Shown here in pieces: positions 52,801 to 64,000 of a stretch of 64,000 nt of DNA. Below the pieces are notes generated by a model, which searched no databases, was not told the DNA's origin, and was given only the letters and a program-made list of their open reading frames with translations. The DNA comes from Orthonyx spaldingii. Its lineage: Eukaryota > Chordata > Aves > Passeriformes > Orthonychidae. Positions within the stretch are counted from its first letter, which is position 1. Each line of letters begins with the position of its first letter. The position numbers were made by a program, and so were the translations under genes. The DNA lies in NCBI GenBank assembly GCA_013397795.1, contig VZTJ01000078.1:428-64427 (forward strand). The letters run 5' to 3'.

Positions 52801-55800
52801 CTGTGGGTATTGTTGGAAACAAATGATACTTTGCAGCTGCTGTATAACATAAGGGATGTGATACAACATTTAATAGGAATTAAATATACAAAGACATCTA
52901 CTATTTATAACTATCTCACACATTTAAGCCATTCCCACAGAGTATCTCATGATTATCAATAAATCTGGTATTAAATAGGAAATCTCAAAAATTGCTTAAA
53001 TACATTGTTCAATAACTGGATTGGATGTCGTGGAGGATTTTTCCTATCAGCTGATTTTCAGCGGTTTGTAGAAACAAAAAATAAGTGCCAAACAGAGATG
53101 GTTAGTGGCAATACAGTCCTTCAGAAAAAAAAAAAAAAGCCTTAAATTTCTGGTGGTTTTTTAATTAGAATCAGTACAGTCAGAAAATTAAGTTTGTCTT
53201 TTTCACTTACTTTACAAACCTAAGTACAAAAAAGTGGCACAATGGTGTTTAGATTCAGCTTTGTAATAGATTCTTACAGAAACAAAGCAAATTAGTAAAG
53301 ATTTTCTATGACATGATTTAACTTTTCTGCTAATTTCAGTATAAAAATTGGTTACGTTTTGGGAAAGAACATACATTAATGTCAATGATATTGTTTTCTG
53401 GCAGATTTAATTAATCAAAACATGCTAGAGACACCAAAGTGATGAATTCCTTCTGTTTCACATTGCTCCCAAGATAGACATCTTATCTAATTTTTCTTTT
53501 CTTTTTAAAGCTTGCCGCCTCAACAACGAGCGACTCTTAACTCCTTGTCCTGTAGAAGGCCTGAACATGTCTGAATGCTCAAAAAATCACTGCTGTCCTT
53601 TCAAAATTGGCCAGGATGAGCAGTGCTACATGCCAGTGAGAGATGGTGAGTGTGCTGCTCTGGGCTACAGCCTCGGAACAAATCCTGCTCCTGGTCACAG
53701 AATACAGTTCTCATTGCTGTTTATACATTTAGCTTTTCAGGACACCCCTCTCTTTAAAGCAGCTGTAAGCTTGCATGTATTTCTTCATCTATAGTAATAA
53801 AAGAAATAATTAATTGATGGAAAAACTTCTGGATATCTTGTCAAGCCTAGCACAAGCAAAGAACAAGTGCCATACCAATAAGTACAGTCACATATGGCAA
53901 TACAAAGAGTGAAGTAAAGGCTTTGTTTGTGGAAAGTGGGGTTTAATCTAGAGTAGTGACTCCATGAAAGTGTTGTGAAGAAAAAGTGAAGGAACTGGAT
54001 GTATTTTACATGGTGATGAGGAGGCTAAATGGTAATTTAATAGCTACTGCAGACTGTTTAGAAGGGAAGTTACTAAGCTGAGAGTCACAAATTCTTCCTG
54101 GAAGATGATTTAACAAGTGGGAATTGCCACTAACTGATGCTTAGGAAATTTAGCTCAGACATTAGGGGAAAGAAGTTCATCAAAAAGGGATGGAGTCTCC
54201 AACCTTGGAGGTTTTCAAGACTTGGATAGAACACAACACGACTCCCTTGACCTCATATTGGCAGTAGCCTTGCTTCAAGAGGAAGATTCATCTATGTGAC
54301 TTGCAGAAGCCTTTTACAACCAAAATGTCTGTGGTTCTGTGTTATCAAATGCCAGCCTTAACATTACATTTTACCTCCTTGTTTTCCTTGGAGCATCAAC
54401 TTGGTGGGCATGATTTCTTTTTTTTCTCATATGAAAGAATGCAAAAAACTATTTTTCTAGATCTATCTTTGCCTCTATCTAGATCTGACTCCATACTTTG
54501 CTGTACTGAAAGGGTTGTATCAAATCTTAATTTTTATTATAAATGTTTCCTGTTTGTATAGCTTTCTAGAAACAGTTGTTGCTTTTCTGGTGAGGTTCCT
54601 TCAACAAACTGAAAAATGCAAATAATTTAGAGGTGTTTTATTAGAGGCAGAATTACTGGGTGTGGAAGGGACCTCTCATGACTTTATGGCTAATCCTCCC
54701 TGTTCTACCAACATCAGCTACAACAGGTTTCCCAGGGGCTGTGTCCAGTCAAATTTTGAATTTGTCCAAGGACAAACAACCAACAATGTAGGAAGAGTTT
54801 TCAGATACAAGTAATCTTACCAAACATGGATGTTAAGTTAGTAAAAAGAAACCATAATCTAGAATTTAATGATTTAGTTCTTCCTGGTATAATTCAGCAT
54901 ACCTCCATTGATTTCAGAGATGATATCCCAGTTTTTAGGGTGAGCTGACTTAATACAGATATGAAACCCCAAGATTACTTGTCAGCTAACATGAATTCAC
55001 TTTCTCTTGTTTGTGCTTCTTCAGGAGCAAACTGAGGTCAGGATAAGACTTTGAAATTTTTCTTGTGCTTGAGTAGCTCCACATTGCAGTGCTGGGGCAG
55101 CTGTAGTTACTACTAGCTAGTTAACTTTTGATTGAAGAAACTATTATCCAGTGTGATGCCATCAGAATCTGTTTGTTAGTTAGGGGCATATGATAGAAAA
55201 TAAATATTTTAATAATATTCATTCCCAGCTTGGGCCTTTATATTATATATAACAGACACTTCACTACAGCAAGAAGAAAAGCTGTGCAGTGAAAATTATA
55301 GCTCTTCTGCTCATTTTTAAGATACATACTCAAGCAAATTTTAAAATTAAATATGCTTATTCAGCTGTGACTGCTTGATTCCGCATTCCAGTTAGGCTTT
55401 TATTCTTTGGACATCAATATCAAGGGCTGACTATTTTATAGAATTATTTGTTCATAGATTAATGAGCTCCTTGAATGCTCCTGGATGTACAGCATATGTC
55501 CAAAGAAAATGCAAACACTTACTGTTTGCCTTGTAGCAGTCTGTTGACAAAATAGAAGCACTTAGCAGATATTAGACTCATGGCAGTTGTGTTTGTAAGC
55601 TGGTCACAGGCTGCATACTGAATCGTTCCTCTCGTTAGGAGGTTTGTCTTAAATTTCACTAGGAATAAAATGAGGCCTTAAGAAAATGCTACAAAAGTTA
55701 TGAACTGAAGTAGATAAATAGAATTCATTTGAAAGATTTTGTCTCCATTCTTAAAGCAGCTTCTAAGGAATTTTGATTGTGTTTTTTAACTATTACTTAT

Positions 55801-58800
55801 TCCCCCCACTCAACCCTGACCCATGCCCTGGGCTCACTCAAACCCCAGTTGCCTCTGAAACTAAACAAACACTTGTGTTTTTCGAACACAAATGAAATTT
55901 GAGAGCAGTTCTTTCTCATCTGAGCCCATGTCTAACACCTACTTTTTTTGCCATTGTGCTGAATCATAGAATCCTTTCGGTTAGAAAAGACCCATGTGAT
56001 CATTGAGTCCAACTTTAAATCATCTGAGAGATGGCAATTTTCCTTGGCTAAAGGAAATTTACTGAAGTCTGAAGGTGTGAGTGCTGTCAGAGCCCTGCTG
56101 ACAAAACATCTCAGCTACGTAGCAACATGGCTGTGACTTGATGGCAGTAAAGATGTCTGTCTTAGAGGCTGATTCTGTCACCTGACCCTCAGCGTCTGTA
56201 TCAGAATTATTGAGAACTAATGCAAACCTCTGCTGGCTCTACAGATGTGCAGCTGGCCATTCGAGTGGTTTTGCTTGTTGGAGGAGGTTTTTTGACTTTG
56301 GGGCTTCTACCACTCTGTTGCTGTGCCATTTTGCAGAGAAGGTAAGTGTTAGCGCAATGACCAGACCAAATTTATGAAGTACTGTCTCTAAATGATGACA
56401 ATATGGAGAACTGACATCTTTAAAGTAGGTGAGGGGAGAAAAGATTGGGGAGAAAAAGGTCAAGAAACTAATGTTCAAACATAAAAGATGAGTCCTTCTA
56501 TTTTGAAGCTACATAAAACAGAGTCAATTTGGCTTAAGGAAAAAAAAGGTTCTTTAATACCCCAGTACTTTTTCTAAAGACCTGGATATAAAAGACTTGG
56601 ACTTAATCTTACTTCACTTGCGTGGGAAATTGCACGTAAAACACAAAGGCAGACTCCCTCCAGGATAGACATGGAGTTGTGCAGTAAGATGAGGAAGGGA
56701 AGAACAAAGTATGAGGCCTGAGTAGAGTAAGAGAGATGGGCTGTGAGTTGAGAAATAATAATCTCTAATGCTTCTAACATGCAGCATGATGTTTTTAATG
56801 TATAGGGCAAGTTATAGCCTGTGAGTTCTGTGCAAGCAGTTTGGTGTTTGATTCTGTGAAGAGTTTCAGCACATGTGTGTGTTCTCAGACTACAGAGAAA
56901 ATGTAAACTCCACAACATCAAGGTCATTAAACTGATGGAATGAATTAATGTAACTATGCTTTGTTCTGCGTAGGTAGTAATTCACTTTGAATGGCTGGTG
57001 CTACAACCTGGTTAATATGACAGAATTGTCTTTTTAGTGAAGATTTTTTCCTCCAAGTGTTAAACTTTTGCTCTACTAAGATATAGTAGTCTGTGTGGGA
57101 TCATATACATGCATGTATACACACACACACACGTAGACTTTACTAATGAGGCTGCTTAGCAGATGGCAGTTTGCTGTGGAGTTTCACATTTTGACAAAAC
57201 CTGCAGTGAAAATCTCCACATTACATCTTACACTGTGCTCACCAGCTGATGCTCAGCATACAGATAGCTGCACTGAGTCATCAGTGACTCTGAAAACAGG
57301 AGGCAAAGAATCAACATGAAATTATCATAAATTTTGTGGAAAATGAATTAATATGTGTTCATTTTGAGAGAATTCACATTAATGTTGAAATGATCATTTC
57401 TGTGTTTTTTCATAGCCAGTGGAGCTAGGAATTTTGCTCTTCTGCTGTGACTTTGTTTTTTGCTTTGTTTTCTAATGCAGTAATTAACTGGATGCTAAAT
57501 GGTTTCCATTTCTGACATCGTATATTTGAGTTCTAGGAAAGGTGCAATCCTATCACACTGTAACTTTGAGTTTTACCCGTTTTAGAGACAGTTGATAGAG
57601 CTTTGAAAAACATTCCTTTAATAAGCCAAAACCCTTCTCTCTGGATGGAAATTCTTTTGTTTTCAACATTATACAGTCATTGTTGAGAGTCCTATGTACA
57701 ATGTCAAATCTGTACTGCAATGGGTGTACACAAAAGTAAAAATTGTTCTCAACAGTTATCAAAAAAAATAAGAGGACTTTTGCTGATGAAATTTGGGATA
57801 ATTGTTTAACTCCACTGTGCCTCTTCTAGAGCAAATGTAAAGCTTTCTATACCATGGCCAAACTAAGAAAATGTAGGCGCACAGAAGTCCTGTAAAATTG
57901 ATAGAGGGACCTGAGCACTCTTCTTCTTGCCACACTTGATCAACTCTAGTAATTTCCCAAGCCAGTGAGGCTTTGTTACTTTCCACATGCCCATGGACAA
58001 ACTGTATATTTGCCTGCTTCCAACGGTGTTTTTCATGCAGGAAGCAGAATTTACACGTCCGTTCCCTGCCAACTGGCAATTTCCCTGTGTGCTATCAACA
58101 CAGTATCTCTTGTCTGGGGCTGTGCTCTGATACTTTTGCCATGTCCATAACTGTGCCAGCCTTACTCCTCTCAGTTTTGTTAGTGTTCTTTAAGAACCAC
58201 ATGCAAGGACCGGTAGGTTAAAACACTAAATGTTGTGAAAATGCAGGTGCATTTAAATAGCACTACTTTTGAATAATATTATGTAGATTTTAAAATTAGA
58301 ATTAGAAAAGTCTTCATTCCTGCCCAATTCCTAGTAGAGCTGTGGGAAGCAGCCTACAGAATTTTGTTGACTTGTTACTGGGGAAATTTCTGGTCATGGT
58401 TGCAATGTCTCCCCATCCTTGCCTGTTGGGGGTGAGACAAGCAACCCTGTGCAGGAGTTCCTCTCCCAGGAAGAGCTGGACAGCAAGGCGAGCCCCAGGC
58501 CTGTGTGTGCCTTGTGTGGACTGGACGGTGCTGGGTTAATAGTTGTGATTTGTGCTGGATTGATGATCTTAAAGGTATTTTCTATCCTGAATGATTCTGT
58601 GATTCTGTATGAATCAGAAGGTGAAATTCATGAAAAAAATATATGAAATGGGAAAAGCATTGAAATGCTTTTCCTCACCTTAATCTTTCTTCAAGTGATG
58701 AAACCTTATGATGGTCCCCGAAATCAACTATAGCTTTGTGAGTCTTTTCACTGGAGCTAGGATTTCATGGCTAAGGTCTAGGTGACCTTCTCTAAATTCC

Positions 58801-58963
58801 TACTTTGGAAGTCAACCAATTTCAGCTGTTTTTAATATGTTGCAGTCCATGTATCAATCCTTTACAAAGGATAGGCAAAAAAGTACAGAAAATTGCACGG
58901 GAAAAGAGAAAGCGTGGTAAAGAGACTCGTGATGAAGAGATTCATCGCCATTTACTGGACTGA
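49788..58963 (+). CDS. FMR1NB: FMR1NB-like gene, trefoil-domain membrane protein (5 coding exons)
   Basis: Five exons join in one frame to 177 codons plus TGA (174 if the second acceptor of exon 2 is used). Seen in order: a hydrophobic signal peptide (1 to about 26), a short linker with sequon N44-M-T, a FESFLSFFRPM segment, six cysteines (63, 74, 84, 89, 90, 100) spaced C-x10-C-x9-C-x4-CC-x9-C as in P-type trefoil domains, a second sequon N80-M-S, one membrane segment (about 111-136) ending in Leu-Cys-Cys-Cys, and a Lys/Arg-rich tail. This predicts a type I membrane protein with a lumenal trefoil. In mammals FMR1NB, a testis-expressed trefoil membrane protein, lies directly downstream of FMR1 on the same strand, as here; family, topology and position together support the assignment. 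The bird protein is shorter than the human one (about 255 residues), with a shorter N-terminus and tail. Its biochemical role is unknown. Confidence 0.85.
51827..51940 (+). CDS. FMR1NB: FMR1NB-like exon 2
   Basis: Encodes the linker from LLAAPIQPGSEQSGEAPSKP through NMTVKGVFESFLSFFRPM, donor ATGA/GTAAGT. Two acceptors nine bases apart (TTTCAG ending 51826 and TTGCAG ending 51835) both preserve the frame; they differ by three residues at the predicted signal-cleavage region. Confidence 0.85.
53511..53645 (+). CDS. FMR1NB: FMR1NB-like exon 3 (trefoil domain)
   Basis: One hundred and thirty-five bases from TTTTTAAAG to GTGAGT, encoding the complete trefoil: CRLNNERLLTPC, then PVEGLNMSEC, SKNHCC and PFKIGQDEQCYMPVRD. 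The spacing fits the 1-5, 2-4, 3-6 disulphide pattern of trefoils. Confidence 0.9.
54641..54790 (-). mobile_element. CR1 LINE fragment, diverged
   Basis: The order GGAAGGGACCTCTCATGACT, CAACAGGTTTCCCAGGGGCT, GTGTCCAGTCAAATTTTGAA and TTTGTCCAAGGACAAACAAC follows the reverse-oriented CR1 3-prime region with many substitutions. Confidence 0.75.
55961..56017 (-). mobile_element. CR1 LINE 3-prime end fragment
   Basis: Short fragment with GAATCATAGAATCCTTTCGG, TTAGAAAAGACCCATGTGAT and CATTGAGTCCAACTTTAAA, the reverse complement of a CR1 tail. Confidence 0.8.
56245..56341 (+). CDS. FMR1NB: FMR1NB-like exon 4 (transmembrane)
   Basis: Ninety-seven bases from CTCTACAG to GTAAGT encoding DVQLAIRVVLLVGGGFLTLG and LLPLCCCAILQR. 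A single hydrophobic helix followed by a cysteine cluster at the predicted cytosolic face, where palmitoylation would be plausible. Confidence 0.88.
56342..58845 (+). other. FMR1NB-like intron 4
   Basis: About 2.5 kb, with a short CA run at 57119-57132 and a CR1 tail at 58515-58609. Confidence 0.7.
58515..58609 (+). mobile_element. CR1 LINE 3-prime end fragment
   Basis: CTGGACGGTGCTGGGTTAAT, GATGATCTTAAAGGTATTTT, CTATCCTGAATGATTCTGTG and ATTCTGT are the forward CR1 3-prime end with its terminal repeat. Confidence 0.85.
58846..58963 (+). CDS. FMR1NB: FMR1NB-like exon 5, basic tail and stop
   Basis: After AATATGTTGCAG the frame encodes SPCINPLQRIGKKVQKIARE, KRKRGKETRDEEIHRHLLD and TGA. The tail is strongly basic. 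The same frame remains open for another 11 Lys-rich codons after the stop, up to a donor AAGAAG/GTAAAG at 58998. Confidence 0.82.
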
Positions 58964-59900
58964 CTTAAGAAAGAACCAAAAGGACAAAAAAAAAGAAGGT
59001 AAAGTAACTTTGGGGTATTCTTTTGTTCTAAGTATAGGGTTGTTGTATTGAGCCTATGTAGAATACTAAAGATATGCACTACCAAATACCTGCTGCCTCC
59101 CAGTGCAGTAGACGTTGTCCAAAGGTGCTGCTTATCAGGGATCACCTTCAGTTTCTCTTGTAGGAGAACTAATGAGTTTGCAAGAATTCTGTTGCTCTCC
59201 TGGGCTGCCAACTGACAGCAGAGCCAGAGTCTGAGGTTAAAGCCCTCTGCACTTCAGTGTTCCTTATCTCATGTGCAAATTGTTGCATGAGAAAGTGGAA
59301 AAGCAGTGGGTTTGCTGCTTTCAGGAGAGGCAGATCCATTTATAGACACTGAAAAACCTGTCTTTCTGTATGGATGGGGTGGTTTTTAGCTGAGGCATTC
59401 CCATAGCTCCACATCTTGGCATTTTTGGCATTCTTCCTCAATACTGAAGAGCAATTGACTACTGAAATAAAAGTAATCTGAGAGTGAAATGCTGTTTACC
59501 TCATGTGACCATGCCAAACTATCGCCTACTAAAGATCACAATGAAATAAAAAAGTGTCAGGGAGGTCATTAGACAATAAGGAAATATTTCAGGGAGAGTA
59601 TTGATTTGGCAGAAATGTAAAAGTGTCCCTAAATGAAGTTATACTCATGTCTGGGATTTTTTTTCTCCCTCTGATGTATAGGAACATCCAACTGATCCTG
59701 AAGGTCAAGCAGAAGACACCAGGATTATTTGACTCTCTCCTAGAAAATGACACCTTTTCTTGTAGTATTGAAGTAATACAAAGTTGTTAACCCCTGATAA
59801 TACTATTGATTTTGCAGTAAACGTTGTTCATTCTAGTTTCTTACACTCATTCCATACTTCCTGTAAAAAAAAAAAATAAATAAACAAAACCCCGGTAACA
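58964..59900 (+). other. FMR1NB: FMR1NB-like 3-prime region with probable extra exon
   Basis: A donor at 58998/58999 and an acceptor (T-rich tract then GATGTATAG ending 59681) suggest a last intron of about 680 bp, with a terminal exon from 59682. Tandem AATAAA signals lie at 59875-59884 after an A run. The stop codon is only 35 bases before the putative junction, within the distance tolerated by nonsense-mediated decay, so a 3-prime UTR intron is plausible. Confidence 0.5.
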
Positions 59901-62900
59901 CTGAAAGGCAAACTGCTAGTGGCAACCCCTGAAAAGTAAAGTCAGTGTTCTCTTCATACGGTAGCATTCCTGTGGAGGGATATAAAGACACCAGCTACGT
60001 GCCCATCTCAGCTTAGGGATCAGTCCTAGAGTAAGATTAAGGGAGTGTTGTCACTCATTAAATTGGTAGGGAGAGGAGGCTTGCTCTGGTTCTGTATTGA
60101 TGGCCCCATAGCACAGTAGTGCTGCTCTTGCTGAGGAGAACAGCAAATTCTTTACCAGCCTACAGAGGATTTGGGAAATCTGTTGTTGGGCAATTACTTT
60201 AAAGATATGCTTGGCAAAAACGCAAAGTACTTAAGGAAACTGCGAGACTGTTGTCTCTGGAGTTGTTCTCTCCGCTGGGTATCACTGCATCACACAACTT
60301 TTTTTTGATCTTAGGATGACCTGTCCCAAAGTAGGTGATTTCAAAATGCAGTTTCTTTCTGTTTCCCTATAGTGTAACAAAAAGAAAAGAAACAAATATG
60401 TAACACTTTTCAACAGTTGAGTGCAGGGTGAACACCTAAAAGAATGACAGTAGAAGTCAGTATCACCCATAATAATGCAATCACTTGTCATGTTTCTTTG
60501 GGGCTGTGAAGTCCATTTAGCAGAATTTCCAAGAGCTACAACTGGCAGGAATGGAGCTTTGGTCCTAAACTGGAGCGTCAATATTCTTAGAAACTCTGTA
60601 CTTTAAGAATTCCCTGTTTAAAACATTTTTCTTAGTTTCCTAAGTCCTAAAAAAAGGGATCACTTAAAATCCAAGTGTAATGTGGGTGGAATATACATAT
60701 GGGCAATCTCATGATGCTGTTGGAGTACTTGCTGATGATCAGATGTAACTATATGCAGGAGCTTTAAAGCCTGACATTGCAACCATTGCCAGAAGCATTG
60801 TGTTACAGATGATTTCGTTACAATTTTGCAGGCAAAAGTATTACACTGTTTTTGGTGTGGAGCAGCAGAACAATGGAAACTGAATAGGGCACTGTTTGCC
60901 TTCTAAACCTGATGTATATTTGCTCTTTTTTGATATTATTTTTATGGAAGGTGAAGTATGTATATAAACATTTTGACAAAGATAAAAGCAGTTTCCTGCT
61001 ACATGAATTTCAAGGTACTGTAACTGCTGAACTGTGCATGTGACAAACCAGAGAAATCCTCGTGGCCTGTGATTGCGGAGAATGAGCTGTGCTCCAGAGA
61101 AACTTAGGTTTTCATGTGGTGCTTCATGATTTTGATTTGAAGGACAATAAATTCCTTCAGTTTCTGTGTCATTGGCAGCACGACTGGTTTCAATGTCACA
61201 TAACATCCTGACAAAGGGACACACTCTGATAAAACAACTGTATTTAAGGGTGAGCAATCAGTGCATCTGCAATAACTGTATCTGGCAGCACCAGAACAAG
61301 AGGGGCATAAGCAAAATGTTCTGTTAGAGGAGGAGGTGAGATGAAAAAGTCACAGCCAGGGTTGTGTTACTCTTAGTGGGACAGCAGTCAAGAGCACAGA
61401 GCATGAATGTGGGACCTGTCCCTTTCCATGCAGCAGCTTTGCTGTAAAGGTGTTCTGAAAAGCTGGAAGTTTTGCTTTTCAGTTGGAGAACACAAAAGTT
61501 CTGATGTTACATTTTAATTTCTCTATTAGCTTGACAATGCATTGAATCAATAGCTGTCAAGTCATGGGTATTGCTTAAATAACTGCTATCTGTGCCTAAG
61601 ATGTCATAATAGCTGTTTCATTACTATTGAAGGTCAAGATTGCCACCTTAGGGTCAAATCACAGATATTTATTCACAGGCCTGTGTGTGATGCAAACTGT
61701 ACTGACAATGTCACACAAAGGTGGATGCTTTCATCAGCTGATTGGCTGCTTGATTCCTCTGAAGATTCAGATCCCTTGCATAGTATCTTTTTGTTTGCTC
61801 GTTTTTGTGCTCCTGGACCTAAACATTTCACAGAACAATTTCAACCCTACACCTGACTGAAACGTCTTTTCCCCAGTGCCTAAGCTGCTGATTGTATCAA
61901 GTATATCAAGCTGTGTGTTGCTGAGTCAAATTCAGTTTTGCTTTGTCCCTTCTATCCCTTCCAAGAACTCGATGAGGGTCCAGGTCAGCTACAAGAGGGC
62001 ACAAGCATTTTTGCCAGGCTGCTCGCAGTACCTCTGTGGGTAGAAAAGAAGCTGCTGAAAGCTGGGTGTGGTTCCCAAGGCTGCGGAAAGACCTTGCCGG
62101 CCCAGGGAGAGGGAGGGACATCATCAGTACTAAAGTCAAGGACCACAAGATGGTGCTGCAGGAAAACATTTTTCCCTCCAAGGTTTTGGGTTCTGGAGAA
62201 CTTTATTGATTTCTGCCTTTTACTATGTGGTTCATCAAGTCACAAAAAGGCAGATGGTGTACAATAGAGCAATGGTCACTCAGTAAAAAAGACAACATAA
62301 TACAGCATATGATGACAAGGCTTTAGAAGACTTACAAGATATACAAACCATTGCTTGTGGCTTTAGCTCTGCTCTCTCTCCTATTGAACTGATAGAGGGT
62401 GAAACAAAAGAGCTCTCAGTGGAACATCCCTCTTTATCTTCACAAAGATTAAATAAATACAAGGCTAAACAACTTGGCCCAATGCTCAATAGCTGTGGAT
62501 GCTGCTGCCCTGGAGATGGGAGCTATGATAGGGCTTCAACAGCAGGACAGCTCTTTCATCACCGCACACGGAGCCTGCACCATGTCTAATGGCAAAGGAT
62601 TTGGCTTTCTGTTCCCTCTGAAACCTGACCCACACCTTTAGCCACATTCCCTGAAATGAAAAGTTGCAATATGTTTTTGAAAGCTTTAAAGCAATATGAA
62701 ATGACTGCATTACACTGTGGGTGATTGTGGCAATATCTGGTATTTCTCTCTTCTGACCTTTAGAAAGCTTTCAAAGTTATGAGAATTGAACTTAAAAAAT
62801 AAATACAATGGAATGAGAGAATAGATTTGAACTGTAAAGCTCAAAAATCCAAGGCCAAATACAGAATTGTATTTAAGCAAAATCTCTGAGACTGGGGAAC

Positions 62901-64000
62901 ATGTATTTTTGAAGGCTTAAAGTTCAGTTCTGAGGCCTATTTTACCCGGCTGAGATCCATGCAATGCCAGGTAGTGGAGATACAGGAGAAGAATGTACTT
63001 CATTACCCAACAAATATTTTCCCTGCTTGTTTCCCTGTAAGGGATGTAATTTTTAAATATTATGGTTGCTATGATCTTGCTGACCTAGCCTTGGATGCAC
63101 AGCTAAAACGAAGTGTAAACGTCTCCCTGGAAAAGGTGTTTTATGTTTTCCTGTAAGGTCCCAGTAGAGCAACTGGTTCTGTCTAACTCAATTTTGTTTC
63201 TGATGTTTGTGCCCCAAAACTTTTTTGTTCAAACAAAACACTGGGAAAAAGATGGTTTCTGTCAGATGAAAGGGGAAAGCTGGTCACAGCTGTACTCCTT
63301 TAACCTTCTAAGTTTCACTGTACTGCTTCCAAGTCTCTTCACAAAGGGCATGCTTCTTCCTGCACTGCTTCCCCACAGAATTCACTGTCCTGCGTGCATG
63401 TCCCATCCACTTGGATAAGTCTCTGGGCACATGTGTGTGTTTTGTTCTGTGTCCAGGTAAGTGCACTAGAGCTTCACTCAGCAGCAGCTGTTTCTCTGTA
63501 GGATCAACCACCTCCTCTGTCCTGGTGGCTCTGAAGGATTGGCTGCGCCAGCCGACATTCAGGCAGCGTGGGAAGGAGGATGGCAATTCTCCAAGGAGCT
63601 CCCTCTACAAGGCAGTGTGGCTACAGATGCTCTGGTCCTGCTGCATCCTTCTCCCTGCTTTTCAAGGGGGTGATTTTTCAGCCTGTTAGGCTGCAGCTGT
63701 TCAATATTCCAAATAGTTTGGATCATCAGCTGAGTCAAAACTAAATGATTAAAACAACTTTGCTTTAGAAAAGAAATCTTCTGATGCATGTGCTGGGCCT
63801 GCCATTTAGCACTGCACTCCTGCACAGGCTTCTCTTAAGGGTGACTGTCCAAGCTTTAAACATTTTCATATTCAAGGTAATTGATACAGCACTAACAAAG
63901 ATGTGTATGGCAAATGTGGGATGGAAAAACTAAGCCAACAGAAAGGACAGAACCTGTGCTTAGGACTTAGGGCACAGATGGGAGACCCAGGGAGATAATG
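59901..64000. other. Downstream intergenic, no feature recognised
   Basis: No exon, repeat family or RNA gene could be supported. Open frames of up to 138 codons (60841-61257 minus) and overlapping frames at 63308-63825 on both strands lack protein features. Confidence 0.45.

Larger units (their letters stand above)
53646..56244 (+). other. FMR1NB-like intron 3
   Basis: About 2.6 kb containing two old CR1 fragments (54641-54790 and 55961-56017). Nothing else recognised. Confidence 0.7.

Noticed and set aside
58961..58963. Selenocysteine reading of the FMR1NB TGA
   Set aside because: No family precedent and no SECIS element was identified by eye downstream; truncation, readthrough or a normal stop are simpler.
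60841..61257. 138-codon minus-strand frame downstream of FMR1NB
   Set aside because: No domain, signal or splice evidence and composition like the surrounding intergenic DNA.

Overview
This window is vertebrate nuclear DNA, almost certainly from a bird. The evidence is several CR1 LINE fragments with the avian 3-prime end consensus, ERVL-type and alpharetrovirus-like LTRs, short introns, and the coding sequence itself. I cannot name the species. No prokaryotic gene, tRNA, rRNA or CRISPR array was seen.

The centrepiece is a complete FMR1 gene on the + strand (start codon 13228, stop 42433, poly(A) signal 44208-44213). Fifteen coding exons can be placed to the base, and their lengths match my recollection of the mammalian exons almost everywhere. 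The predicted protein is 564 residues: two Agenet/Tudor domains, KH0, KH1 (GTHG 235-238), KH2 (GKNG 298-301, Ile304), an export signal (364-375) and an RGG box (461-484). The exons equivalent to mammalian 11 and 12 are not usable here. Exon 10 joins exon 13 in frame, giving the compact KH2 found in FXR1 and FXR2. A decayed exon-12-like stretch remains at 32818-32874. Intron 8 has a GC-AG boundary. The promoter and 5-prime UTR, where FMR1 genes carry their trinucleotide repeat, are mostly lost in an assembly gap (12824-13156).

About 5.5 kb downstream, on the same strand, lies a five-coding-exon gene (49788-58963) that I identify as FMR1NB, the FMR1 neighbour gene. It encodes a signal peptide, a six-cysteine P-type trefoil domain, one membrane segment and a basic tail. 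This preserves the mammalian FMR1-FMR1NB gene order. Behind its stop codon the frame stays open into a donor site, and a plausible extra 3-prime exon lies at 59682.

The 5-prime flank (1-12.4 kb) holds no convincing gene. It contains the edge of an endogenous retrovirus with a tRNA-Trp primer site, a GC-rich minisatellite, a possible second LTR, a 1.1 kb dispersed avian repeat with an internal tandem duplication, and CR1 fragments, one of which abuts the FMR1 CpG island. Between the two genes an ERVL LTR is nested inside a CR1. The last 4 kb (about 59.9-64 kb) shows nothing recognisable.
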